Shown: one piece after another, positions 52,857 through 61,211 of the stretch
Layout: every line of letters begins with the position of its first letter
How positions within the stretch are numbered: position 1 is the stretch's first letter
NCBI GenBank assembly: GCA_016187935.1
Contig: JACPIU010000020.1
Location: forward strand, 62,001-126,000
Direction: 5' to 3'
From: Bdellovibrio sp.
GTDB taxonomy: Bacteria; Bdellovibrionota; Bacteriovoracia; Bacteriovoracales; Bacteriovoracaceae
Length of the DNA stretch: 64,000 bases
Notes under the pieces: model-generated
What the model saw: the letters and a program-made list of their open reading frames with translations, nothing else
Told to the model about the DNA's origin: nothing
Databases searched by the model: none
Translations under genes and position numbers: made by a program

Positions 52857-53234
52857 ATGAGTAAAACTGAAAAAATTTTGCAAATGTTGGCGGATGGGAA
52901 AATTAATGTTGAGCAGGCCGATAAGCTTCTAAGTGCGATTGATAACACCGCTGGGAGCAAAGGCCAAAAACCGGCTTCCACAAATCAAAATGGCAAACTG
53001 ATCATTGATATTCAAAGTGCCGATGGTGATGATGTAAAAGTTAACGTCCCACTTAAATTGATAGGCTTGGTGGATAGCATAATTCCAAAAGCAGTTTCGT
53101 CTGATCTCGCCAAAGAGGGAATTGATATCGCTAAAGTCCTGAGTGGTTTATCCGATTTTGAAGACATGGACGGAGACCTTGTTAACATCAATAGTGCCAA
53201 TGGCGATACGGTACGAATTTTTGTGCAAAAATAA
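52857..53234 (+). CDS. SHOCT-like small protein
   Basis: 125 residues; ATG at 52857 with AAGGAG six bases upstream. The N terminus (residues 3-28, KTEKILQMLADGKINVEQADKLLSAI) is the same short helical hairpin motif as at the C termini of the two upstream proteins. It is followed by a Lys/Ser linker, then a compact domain, LIIDIQSADGDDVKVNVPLKLIGLVDSIIPK, that repeats a DGDxVxVxxPxxL theme and ends VNINSANGDTVRIFVQK. No signal peptide or membrane segment. Third member of a DUF2089-DUF4097-SHOCT group. Confidence 0.7.
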   Translation: MSKTEKILQMLADGKINVEQADKLLSAIDNTAGSKGQKPASTNQNGKLIIDIQSADGDDVKVNVPLKLIGLVDSIIPKAVSSDLAKEGIDIAKVLSGLSDFEDMDGDLVNINSANGDTVRIFVQK

Positions 53235-53253
53235 CCGGCAGAAGAAAGTGAAT

Positions 53254-54045
53254 GTGAAACGCATTGAACGTTGGGGAAGCGAAATTGTCTACGAGATAAA
53301 AGGCTCCGGCGTTCCTTTACTTCTATGCCATGGACTGATGGGTGATGGTTCGTTCTGGGATGAAATAGCTTTCAAACTTCAGCAAAATTTTTGTCTGATT
53401 ATTCCCGATTTACGCGGGCACCGCCACTCGCCTTCATCCCTTCCCTTCACTCTTTGGGATTTGGCCGATGATATGATTGCCATACTCGATGCCGAGAAGA
53501 TTAAAATCGCCCATGCCGTTGGTTTTTCAATGGGAGGCATGGCCGCCTTGAGAATGGCCATAAAATATCCCTCACGCGTGGCAAGTCTGGGACTTATTAG
53601 CACCGCCGCTTGCCAAGAGAGCTTGAAGTCTCAAAGAAGAAATATCCGTCTGGCCAGTTTAATTCGCATGACGGGCCCTCTGCGTATTTTTGAAGCCATG
53701 GCAAAAAAACGGATGTTCAGTCAGACCTTTCTACAATCAAATCCGCAAGAAATGGAAAAAATCATGAAGAGCATGCGCCGGCAGCGTGGCCCTTCAGTGT
53801 CCCATGCAATCACGGCAGTTTTCTGTCGCGATAATATCGTACCATTTTTAAAGAATATTGCTCTCCCAACCCTGATTTTAGTTGGCACTCATGATAAATC
53901 TACTCCGCCAAAATGGTCGGCCGAGATGGCCTCCCACATTCCTCATCACAAGTTTGTTCAACTGGATGGAGCTGGACATCTGGCACCGACTGAACGTCCC
54001 GAAGAAGTCACTCGACATCTCCTTGATTTTTTATTTCAAACGTGA
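53254..54045 (+). CDS. alpha/beta hydrolase
   Basis: Starts are GTG (53254 or 53248) after AGAAGAAAG; an ATG at 53200 overlaps the previous gene. Oxyanion-hole LLLCHGLMGDGSFWD, nucleophile elbow GFSMGGMAA (GxSxG) and C-terminal DGAGHLAPTERP with the catalytic His; the acid is in LVGTHDKSTPP. About 264 residues. Esterase, lipase or haloperoxidase-type activity cannot be separated by sequence alone. It follows the SHOCT gene closely, so it may share its transcript. Confidence 0.85.
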   Translation: MKRIERWGSEIVYEIKGSGVPLLLCHGLMGDGSFWDEIAFKLQQNFCLIIPDLRGHRHSPSSLPFTLWDLADDMIAILDAEKIKIAHAVGFSMGGMAALRMAIKYPSRVASLGLISTAACQESLKSQRRNIRLASLIRMTGPLRIFEAMAKKRMFSQTFLQSNPQEMEKIMKSMRRQRGPSVSHAITAVFCRDNIVPFLKNIALPTLILVGTHDKSTPPKWSAEMASHIPHHKFVQLDGAGHLAPTERPEEVTRHLLDFLFQT

Positions 54046-54159
54046 GCGATCTGGCTTAGTTGACGATTCCTGCCCTCGGCCTCTCGTAATGGCCGACAAG
54101 TTCACAGCTTTAAAAAAAATTAGTAGCGCACGCGCACAGTTGTATTTGATAATTTAATC

Positions 54160-55305
54160 TTGAAATTTTCTACTCTTTTATATTTTTATCTTATTGTAAG
54201 GCCCTGGCCAATCTACGCGGAAGAGCCAAGAGAAACAGCACCGGCCTGTGCACGTTTTCGAATACATCTCGCTAAAGAGTTGCCGGAGATAAAAATTGAT
54301 GCCCCATCCTTTCAATCCAAACCTCTCCCACCTGATCTCGATAAGGCCATCAATGTTTGGGAAGAAAAAATCGATTTTTTAAAAGACAAGTCAGAACGCG
54401 CACGATGGCAAAGCTGCATTAGACAGTTCCTTTTTCTCGATACCAACAAGAACGGCATTCCTGATTGGACTGCTCTCGTTGATGGTCGGCCCAGTCGATC
54501 TCTCTTTCCTCTTGATCCTGATATCGATGGCGATGGTCTTCTGAATCTCATTGATCCTGACCCATATGGAACTCACGATGAAAGTCCGACCGGTTTTATA
54601 CCGGCGCATCTTAAACTTACGGGTGAGAATGGTCTTTGGCAAAAAAGACTTTTTTTGGATCTTGGAGTGCTGGCAATTAATCACACCGATGAACATGTCG
54701 CTGGCACATTAGAGGCAATGTATTCCACCCTGAGGCTCGATTCAATTCGAAATTGGAAGAAAGAAGTAAGAGGATTTGATGTCCTCTATGCTTTTAACCG
54801 TCGAAACCTATATTCAGAGAGCGCCGCCTATCATCCCACCGCCCATGCCATCAGCATTCCGGGAAATACAGGCTTCGGAGCGAATCTCCTTTCAAGTTCC
54901 CAGAAGTGTAAATTTGTGGCCTCTATTTTACATGAACTGGGACATGCCCTCTTGTTTGGAATAGTGACGGCGGATGTTTTAAGAGAAAAGGCCATAGAAC
55001 TGGGTGGATGGGATCTCCCAAAGTTCTCCCAGAGCAATAGCGAAAGCAATAATATTTGGAGCACGCTCTTTTTTGGGCCAATGAAAGTGCAAAACAAAGA
55101 CCTGGTGAGCGATTATGCCAAGACAAATGTCCATGAGTGGTTTGCTGAATCTTTTGCCGTGTATGTCTGGGAAAAAGAACGTTTAGACAATATTAACTGC
55201 CAAACGTTCAATGGAAAACATGTTTCGCGTAAACTTAAAGTCTGGTTTGACGCTCTGATGATGAAAGCACAGGGCAGGAATCTTAAGACAATACCTCCCA
55301 CCTAG
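54160..55305 (+). CDS. exported HExxH (gluzincin-like) metalloprotease with Asp-rich repeats
   Basis: A TTG start at 54160 is the only one in frame after a stop at 54124; no ribosome-binding site is visible. Signal-like MKFSTLLYFYLIVRPWPIYAEE. Residues 85-145 hold Asp-rich DTNKNGIPDW, DPDIDGDGLLNLIDPDPYG repeats typical of calcium-binding thrombospondin-3-like loops. The catalytic HELGHALLFG (zinc site near residue 265) and WFAESFAVY downstream give a possible Glu zinc ligand. 381 residues. A hairpin covers its stop codon. Substrate unknown. Confidence 0.65.
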   Translation: MKFSTLLYFYLIVRPWPIYAEEPRETAPACARFRIHLAKELPEIKIDAPSFQSKPLPPDLDKAINVWEEKIDFLKDKSERARWQSCIRQFLFLDTNKNGIPDWTALVDGRPSRSLFPLDPDIDGDGLLNLIDPDPYGTHDESPTGFIPAHLKLTGENGLWQKRLFLDLGVLAINHTDEHVAGTLEAMYSTLRLDSIRNWKKEVRGFDVLYAFNRRNLYSESAAYHPTAHAISIPGNTGFGANLLSSSQKCKFVASILHELGHALLFGIVTADVLREKAIELGGWDLPKFSQSNSESNNIWSTLFFGPMKVQNKDLVSDYAKTNVHEWFAESFAVYVWEKERLDNINCQTFNGKHVSRKLKVWFDALMMKAQGRNLKTIPPT

Positions 55306-55324
55306 CTTTCGCTCTGTGGGAGGT
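55293..55324. terminator. hairpin at the end of the metalloprotease gene
   Basis: ACCTCCCAC ... GTGGGAGGT, a 9-base perfect stem with a 14-base loop, overlaps the stop codon at 55303-55305. There is no T-run, so a factor-independent terminator is uncertain, but it could protect or end convergent messages. Confidence 0.5.
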
Positions 55325-55339
55325 GGTAATCCAATTGAT

Positions 55340-55867
55340 TTATTTCTTGTGCTCAACTTTGAGAACAACGACCGCCTTGGAAGGTGCGCCTTCTCTTTTA
55401 ATAATTAAAAAATCTTCACGTTCCAGGGCGCCATTTTCCCTTTTAGCAAAGACAGCATCGAGTTCGGCTTCGGAGGTGTTAAAAAATCGTGCAAGCCAAT
55501 TAGCACTTTCCGCCATATTAAATGAACTGATGTATTTCATTTTTCCCAGGTCTCTTCGCAATGTGGTTTTTATAGATTTGATACGACGATCCGCCAAATC
55601 ACGACTAGATTTTGATAAATCCCCTTTGGTTGGATGCTTGACATCCGACCATGCGGCGACTTCAACTTTCGAAATTTCTCCTCGGGCCTGGGCCTCCTGA
55701 ATCAATGTTCTTAGCTTTTGCATATCAGAAGAACTGAGTTCATGTCGACCCGTATCAAAAGAGATCACAGCACTATGGTACATATCAACTTTTGAATAGC
55801 CCTTTGCCATGGCCAACGGGACAAAGCATAATAGGGATAATGCAAGCAACCAATTACAAATTTTCAT
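55340..55867 (-). CDS. exported OmpA-like domain protein
   Basis: Signal peptide MKICNWLLALSLLCFVPLAMAKG. Residues 30-110 resemble a divergent OmpA/MotB peptidoglycan-binding domain: AVISFDTGRHELSSSDMQKLRTLIQEAQARGEISKVEVAAWSD, then RDLADRRIKSIKTTLRR, in the usual strand-helix-strand-helix order. The rest has no recognisable match. 175 residues. Convergent with the metalloprotease. Confidence 0.6.
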   Translation of the reverse strand: MKICNWLLALSLLCFVPLAMAKGYSKVDMYHSAVISFDTGRHELSSSDMQKLRTLIQEAQARGEISKVEVAAWSDVKHPTKGDLSKSSRDLADRRIKSIKTTLRRDLGKMKYISSFNMAESANWLARFFNTSEAELDAVFAKRENGALEREDFLIIKREGAPSKAVVVLKVEHKK

Positions 55868-56088
55868 AAATCATCTCCTCGTAAATAAAATAGAACATTC
55901 AATAAGTTCCAGTTTTCTTTTATATCAAAGAATTAAAGACCTGATCGATGTTCTAAAATATTGGAATGAGTGATGTATAGCATATGAAGAGGTATTGAAT
56001 GCCAATTGTGATCGCGTTTACTAAGAAGTTCATAAGGATGTACACATCTCTGCCTACATCCTAATGAACTCTTTGCAAATTGCCTTTT

Positions 56089-57177
56089 TTATTTTGCCAT
56101 CAGTGCCGGCGCCAGTGGGGCGCGACGAATATTTCCACCACCACCAACATTGGTGGGAGAATTATTGCTCACACAGCGAAGAAGCGCCCATAATCGTGGC
56201 ATATCGTAATGGGCACGGCCCAATTCACCTGCGGCCGCCGGCTCGGCATAGACGACGCTGACACCTGCGGAATCAACATTATAAACACCAAAATCCTGCA
56301 TCGCTCGACCTATCGCCAGCCCCTCCGGAGAAAGAGGTGGATTTAACTCTTCAAGATTGATGTTGGGTGGAATCGCAGCCAACTGTCCCATCGGATAATT
56401 GCCGGAATATTTACTCGAAATATTGCCATCATCTTTGTTCGCCGGCCAAACTGGCCCACCCGGCCAGAGGTGCGTCCATGGTTGGGCAATGGCCAGCGCA
56501 TGTCTGATACCATTGCTTAACTCACCTTTTCGAATCAAACCTCCTATCGCGCTCCCACCATAGGCCCGAGCGCCCCCTGTAAGAATCCCGGGGCCATGCA
56601 GATCAAGTCGGACGTAATAATCGACATTCCAACCCCCACCGGAACGGGGAAAGGCACGATACATCTCCACCACATAATTCCCGCTAGGATCAATAATGTG
56701 CAAATGGCCATCGCCATTGTATGGAAGGGACGATTCGGCATTGGAGGGTATGTTGATGCGTAATCGCTCAACTCCATTTAAGTAAATGGGAACCAAAGGA
56801 TCGTTGACACTCGCATGGTAGACGGGATGACTCCATTCCTCACTATTAATTGAAGCACCAAAGGATTCAAAAACCAGGGAATTGGTGCAGGGAGCACCGG
56901 TTTGTTCATAGAGAGCGCCATTCCCAATGGGCATGTTCCAAGGAGAATCAGAAGAAAAAGGCCAGAGGGCAGGATCACGTAAATCATCCGCAGGTGGATA
57001 TTCATCGGGCGGATTATCACTTGGGATATTATCCACTGGAGGATTCTCAACAGGTGGTAGATATGTTGTTTCATAAGTCGGACTTGTCGTATCGGGGCCG
57101 GGAATTTCGAATTTTCCCTGACATCCCATTAAAGAGAACATGCACATCAATAATGATAACTGAACGTATTTTTTCAT
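56089..57177 (-). CDS. lipoprotein of unknown function, partner of GH5
   Basis: Lipobox LMGC at residue 19, then a Pro/Asp-rich linker (PPVENPPVDNIPSDNPPDEYPPAD) and a globular domain beginning WPFSSDSPWNMPIGNGALYE. It has HLHIIDPSGNYVVEMYRAFP and IRHALAIAQPWTHLWPGG. 362 residues. The linker would let the domain stand away from the membrane. It is encoded 22 bases after the GH5 gene and probably acts with it, for example in substrate binding or hydrolysis. Catalytic residues not identified. Confidence 0.6.
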   Translation of the reverse strand: MKKYVQLSLLMCMFSLMGCQGKFEIPGPDTTSPTYETTYLPPVENPPVDNIPSDNPPDEYPPADDLRDPALWPFSSDSPWNMPIGNGALYEQTGAPCTNSLVFESFGASINSEEWSHPVYHASVNDPLVPIYLNGVERLRINIPSNAESSLPYNGDGHLHIIDPSGNYVVEMYRAFPRSGGGWNVDYYVRLDLHGPGILTGGARAYGGSAIGGLIRKGELSNGIRHALAIAQPWTHLWPGGPVWPANKDDGNISSKYSGNYPMGQLAAIPPNINLEELNPPLSPEGLAIGRAMQDFGVYNVDSAGVSVVYAEPAAAGELGRAHYDMPRLWALLRCVSNNSPTNVGGGGNIRRAPLAPALMAK

Positions 57178-57199
57178 AAGTTAAATCCTGGTTTAAAGG

Positions 57200-58291
57200 T
57201 TAGTTGTTTTGGTGATTTTCCAGAAGTAGGTCACGAATATATGCGCCCATTCCTCCATCACCTTCTAAAAGATTCCAGTTTCCATCGAACATGCGCGGGC
57301 CCCAACGAATATCAAAGCACCAAGCAGTCCAACTGAACTGATGCCGTTCCATCCATTCGACAAAAGGGACACCATATCCAGACCTGCTGCCACCTTCAGT
57401 TCCCCCTGTTTCAAATCCCCATTCAGTGATAAAAAACGGCAATTGTTCAATCGCTTGACCAAAGTTTTTTTCAATCTGGGAAGGCCACTGATTGGAATAA
57501 ATATGTGCCGTATACACAATATTTTTTCCCACGATTGGATTGGCAAGGGCACCGGCCATATGCGCACTCCAAAGAGGCCCTCCGACGATGATAAGATTAT
57601 CGGGCGCATGACTTCTGACTAAATCCACGGCCGGCTGGGCGATCTCAGACTTCCATCTGTTCCAATCATCAGGGTAAATGGGTTCATTATAAATCTCATA
57701 AATCACATATGGATTGTCCTTAAATTGCGGTGCCACGACATTCCAAAAGGCCGCGACCTGTGGCATTTTCCCGGACCAATCTTCGACATAATGCAAATCG
57801 ATGATGGTGTAGATTCTAAGTGCCGTCAGATAATTCACCAATGGTCTGATATGTTCATCCAAGTATTTTTGACCACCATTGGCCCCAAACCAACCCTCAT
57901 TTGGATAGCTGGGATTTCCAGGATGAATTGGCAACCGAATGACTTTGGCGTAAAAATTTTCCACCGCATCTTTCGTCACACTCAAGGCCGTCACGTTGGG
58001 ACGCTCCCATGTTTTTAAGTTCAAATGTTCAGGGTCGGCGATATTGACCCCTTTCAGGACAACAACATCACCATCTTCATTCTTGATGGTGCGACCTTCC
58101 ACATGCAGTCTTCCCTCAACAGTTGCGAAACCACTACCGGCCGGGTCAACAACCTCAGTGGATTCAGAACCGGGAAGAGTGACGGAAGCTGGAAGGTCGG
58201 ATGAATCTTGGCATCCGAAAAGAAATAGAAAAGAAAGGCCTACTAAAAAATAGTAAATGGCCGGAAATTGCATTCCTTTGTGTGTCTCCAT
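57200..58291 (-). CDS. glycoside hydrolase family 5 lipoprotein
   Basis: Start at 58291 (METHKGMQF) with GGAG five bases upstream. Lipobox LFGCQDSS, then a Ser/Pro linker and a GH5 barrel from about residue 60 to 350: VIRLPIHPG, YTIIDLHYVED, IYEIYNEPIYP (acid/base Glu), VYTAHIYS, FFITEWGFE (nucleophile Glu), WTAWCFD. About 363 residues. GH5 members cut beta-1,4-glucans, mannans and related sugars. A partner lipoprotein gene follows. Confidence 0.9.
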   Translation of the reverse strand: METHKGMQFPAIYYFLVGLSFLFLFGCQDSSDLPASVTLPGSESTEVVDPAGSGFATVEGRLHVEGRTIKNEDGDVVVLKGVNIADPEHLNLKTWERPNVTALSVTKDAVENFYAKVIRLPIHPGNPSYPNEGWFGANGGQKYLDEHIRPLVNYLTALRIYTIIDLHYVEDWSGKMPQVAAFWNVVAPQFKDNPYVIYEIYNEPIYPDDWNRWKSEIAQPAVDLVRSHAPDNLIIVGGPLWSAHMAGALANPIVGKNIVYTAHIYSNQWPSQIEKNFGQAIEQLPFFITEWGFETGGTEGGSRSGYGVPFVEWMERHQFSWTAWCFDIRWGPRMFDGNWNLLEGDGGMGAYIRDLLLENHQNN

Positions 58292-58701
58292 GGCATCTCC
58301 TAAATAGAAAAATAATTCATCATTTAAGTTTTCATTCCTTTGAAAACTCGCTTTTGGTGCATTAAGAAAATACAAAGATGGGTGAATACGGATTGCTCTT
58401 GCGCGGAATCTATTGAAGAAATTAACCTCCCTTGTGCAAATTAAGAATCAAATCAAAATTGAGCGACATCAATATCGAGAAAAATGTATATCAACTGCGC
58501 AAGTTACTCGCAACAGCTTTTTGTCTGAGAGAAACACTATTACAAGAATGATCGGAATTTAAAAAAATGATTGCAAATGACTTTTCAAAGACTGAAACGA
58601 TGACAAACATCCTGTTCACAAGTGTGTTGCAGTGCTTGTTGAGCGTGGATATCAGTAGATAAAATGTAAACATGAACGCTCTATCATCACGGAGGATTAG
58701 T
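58292..58701. other. intergenic stretch without a supported gene
   Basis: Divergent promoter region of the GH5 gene and the basic-protein gene at 58702. AT-rich. No clear palindrome, terminator or RNA gene seen; a 77-codon minus-strand frame has no ribosome-binding site or recognisable motif. Confidence 0.5.
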
Positions 58702-59190
58702 ATGCCAGAAAAAAGAACCATCAAAAAAGCTCAGCAGAAAAAACGAGAGGAAAAATCACCTTCCACTCAAGCAGGTCCATTCGTACACGAGGAAATCAAG
58801 CATGTTAGAAAAGGAAAACATGGGGCCAGAAATGTAAAGCAGGCCATCGCAATTGGACTGTCAAAGGCCCGAAGAGCGGGAGTTGAAATCCCCCCACCTC
58901 CGGGAGAAAAGGCCGCAATGCCTGAAGCTCAAAACATCGGTCAAATCGCAGAGAAAAAAATATCTCCACAAAAATCAGTTGCAGGCATAAAGAGAATGCA
59001 GCGTGAACCAAAAGGAACCGTTTCTCCTGAGGCCTTATCCATTCAAACCAAAAGGGCGGCCAAACAGCGAGGGAAGGCCCGGCTTCATACCGCCGCGATG
59101 AAAGCAATTAAAACCAAAGGCAAAAGTGGATTAAAAAGCGCGGCCACCAAGGCGGCAAGAACTCGAGCGGCGCAAAAAAAAGCGGCCTAA
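58702..59190 (+). CDS. basic DUF6496-like protein
   Basis: Start at 58702 (MPEKRTIKKAQQKKR) with CACGGAGGATTAGT upstream; a longer frame from 58672 lacks a site. 162 residues, Lys/Arg/Ala-rich. GPFVHEEIKHVRKGKHGARNVKQAIAIGLSKARRAGVEIPPPP resembles the DUF6496 domain. The tail, AAMKAIKTKGKSGLKSAATKAARTRAAQKK, is histone-like and probably binds nucleic acid. No signal peptide. Function unknown. Confidence 0.7.
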   Translation: MPEKRTIKKAQQKKREEKSPSTQAGPFVHEEIKHVRKGKHGARNVKQAIAIGLSKARRAGVEIPPPPGEKAAMPEAQNIGQIAEKKISPQKSVAGIKRMQREPKGTVSPEALSIQTKRAAKQRGKARLHTAAMKAIKTKGKSGLKSAATKAARTRAAQKKAA

Positions 59191-59220
59191 ATAGAATTTT
59201 CGAAGAATCAGTCGTATCCC

Positions 59221-60384
59221 ATGGGCCCAATAACTAGGACTACAATTCTGGGGATCATGCTGGTGGGATTTTTCTGTTTCCCCAATCTGCTATCCAAGGA
59301 GATGGGAAAAGAGAATTGGCAAGATCGACAGCAAGATCGACAGCAAGATAGGCAGCAAAATAGGCAGCAAGATAGATATTTTGACGGTTATATCGCAGCA
59401 ATTCTCGAACGAGAATTGCGATGGGCCAAAGACAGTTATGCCATAAAAACGACAAAAGGATTTGCCACAGTCACGTTATTTGAAGACGATCCGGAAAGAA
59501 GAGAAGCAGCAAATAAAAAGCTGCAATTCATCGACGGATTGAAAAAGTTCGTGATCGTGATAAAACCTGAAGACAATCGAAAACCAGGATTCTTGTATCG
59601 CTTACTGGGACTCACGGGTGAAGGAGAGGCCCTTCCCTTGGGGGACCTGTTTCTGCCATTTATTGCAGACCCAAAACAGGCCCAGTTCTTTGCCAGTTTG
59701 AATCGCTTCCAATCATCGGATTCTCTCTATTCAATGGCGGCCATCGGATTTGGAGAAACAATTGGCCTTTATCGCTTTTTCGGCAGTCATGAGGGAAATG
59801 GCCTGCAATTTAGTTTGCAGGCCGCCTTATTTGCCCAATTTAATCTGGATACCCCATCTTCCGACCTTATCAACGCTGATTACATCGTTGGCTTCCCCAT
59901 CACTTACAAACGTGATGGAAATTCATTTCGCTTGCGTATCTATCATCAAAGTTCTCATTTGGGAGATGAGTATCTACTGACAGTCAATCCCTCGACGCGA
60001 ATCAATCTAAGTTACGAAACGCTCGAACTAATGTACTCATATGATTGGAGTAAATTGCGAATTTATGCTGGTGGGGAAAAAATCTTTCACAGACTGCCAG
60101 ATGATCTCAAGAAACATAGCTATCACTGGGGAATAGAATATCGTGGCAACAAGGAGCGTATCTTGTCGGGAAGGATGATCAGCGCCGTAGATATGAAAGG
60201 CCTGGAGGAAAATAACTGGCACATCGATACCAGTGCGAAGGCCGGATTTGAATTCGGCCATCCCGGTCCCGGTCAACGCTGCTTACGCCTGACCGGCGAG
60301 TGGTACAGCGGTTATGATCCTCATGGCCAGTTTTACAACAACAAAGTCGAATATTATGGAATAGGTCTGGCCCTATCATTCTAA
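59221..60384 (+). CDS. DUF1207-like outer-membrane protein
   Basis: Signal peptide MGPITRTTILGIMLVGFFCF. A Gln/Asp/Arg repeat stretch (residues about 33-52) is followed by a barrel-like domain with RDGNSFRLRIYHQSSHLGDEYLL and IRINLSYETLELMYSYDW-type strands, ending YGIGLALSF. RLRIYHQSSHLGDE is the DUF1207 signature. 387 residues. No clear ribosome-binding site before the ATG. Role unknown. Confidence 0.7.
   Translation: MGPITRTTILGIMLVGFFCFPNLLSKEMGKENWQDRQQDRQQDRQQNRQQDRYFDGYIAAILERELRWAKDSYAIKTTKGFATVTLFEDDPERREAANKKLQFIDGLKKFVIVIKPEDNRKPGFLYRLLGLTGEGEALPLGDLFLPFIADPKQAQFFASLNRFQSSDSLYSMAAIGFGETIGLYRFFGSHEGNGLQFSLQAALFAQFNLDTPSSDLINADYIVGFPITYKRDGNSFRLRIYHQSSHLGDEYLLTVNPSTRINLSYETLELMYSYDWSKLRIYAGGEKIFHRLPDDLKKHSYHWGIEYRGNKERILSGRMISAVDMKGLEENNWHIDTSAKAGFEFGHPGPGQRCLRLTGEWYSGYDPHGQFYNNKVEYYGIGLALSF
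59320..59376 (+). repeat. 12-base in-frame tandem repeat (QDRQ)
   Basis: About five copies of a 12-base unit (first copies CAAGATCGACAG; later ones drift to CAAGATAGGCAG) encode repeated Gln-Asp-Arg-Gln just after the signal peptide. Identical first copies suggest recent duplication; the number may vary between strains. Confidence 0.8.
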
Positions 60385-60524
60385 TACTTGCCTACCACTC
60401 CCAATAAACGAACGAAAATTAATCAGAGTCGGATATCCCTTAAGCACTCCATTTTTTCTACTCTTGGCAGTTTGGTTTTCAAGTAGGCGGAGGGGCGACG
60501 CTGAGGCGTACTTCCTGCATGTCG

Positions 60525-60554
60525 CAAGCGTTGCGTCCGCAGGCCAACGCCTTG
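60525..60554. repeat. GC-rich intergenic hairpin, possible REP-like element
   Basis: CAAGCGTTG and CAACGCCTTG form an imperfect inverted repeat inside a GC-rich block (about 60485-60555) that stands out from its AT-rich surroundings. Such dispersed blocks often occur in many copies; repetition cannot be shown in one window. The rest of 60385-60682 has no supported gene. Confidence 0.35.
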
Positions 60555-60682
60555 AAAAATACGAAGGGTACAGCACGGGTGAACCACAAGAAATAATCCT
60601 TATATATTCGAAAAAAATAGATTATAAATAGCGTGCAAAAACTCAATAAGCATCATCTTTGAAGAATAGGAGTGAGAATTCT

Positions 60683-61123
60683 ATGAATAAGACAGTCATT
60701 TTAGACGTTTTAAAGAAAAACTGGTTAGCGCTTGCCTCGACCATCCTGGCATTGCTGGCAGTCATCATTTCATTGGGATTTAACGCCAAAATTTTGGAAG
60801 AACGATTTCTTGTGAAAATCAAGGATGAAGTGAAAAAGGAAATCAACCGCAGTATGGATAATCTCGCCCAAGACAGTCGGAACTTTACTAAAGAAGAATT
60901 GGCAAAAATTGAGATTAAAACGGCTGAAATCGAAAAAAGTTTTTCCGATCTTAAACAGCTTCAGACTGATTCCGACAGTCGATCAAATGCGATCAGCACT
61001 CGAATCGCAGACCTTCAAACAAAACTCGACAATCTCGAACAAAAATTGAATAAGAAAGCAACTCCCGCTCCCGCAAGCAAACCCAAGGCCACAGGTCCCA
61101 GCAAAAAGAAAGGCAAACCCTAG
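60683..61123 (+). CDS. single-pass membrane protein with periplasmic coiled coil
   Basis: ATG at 60683 with AGGAGTGAG upstream; a TTG 8 codons earlier is in frame. Residues 15-40 hydrophobic (WLALASTILALLAVIISLGF). Then comes a long coiled coil (LVKIKDEVKKEINRSMDNLAQ ... IADLQTKLDNLEQKLNKK) and a Lys/Pro/Ala tail. 146 residues. Topology (N terminus inside) inferred. Function unknown. Confidence 0.65.
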   Translation: MNKTVILDVLKKNWLALASTILALLAVIISLGFNAKILEERFLVKIKDEVKKEINRSMDNLAQDSRNFTKEELAKIEIKTAEIEKSFSDLKQLQTDSDSRSNAISTRIADLQTKLDNLEQKLNKKATPAPASKPKATGPSKKKGKP

Positions 61124-61211
61124 ATTTATTACTGCAACAACATGAAAAGTAAGTATGGCGCAAAAACGCGCGCAAGAAAAGGCCCACACTCACCTGCTGA
61201 CCAAAATGTAT

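Noticed and set aside
55891-55955. TAGAACAT / ATGTTCTA inverted pair
   Set aside because: Perfect 8-base arms but 49 bases apart in AT-rich DNA with no supporting context.
60376-60576. 66-codon minus-strand frame over the GC-rich block
   Set aside because: It reads through the hairpin and has no ribosome-binding site; repeat-derived frame is more likely.
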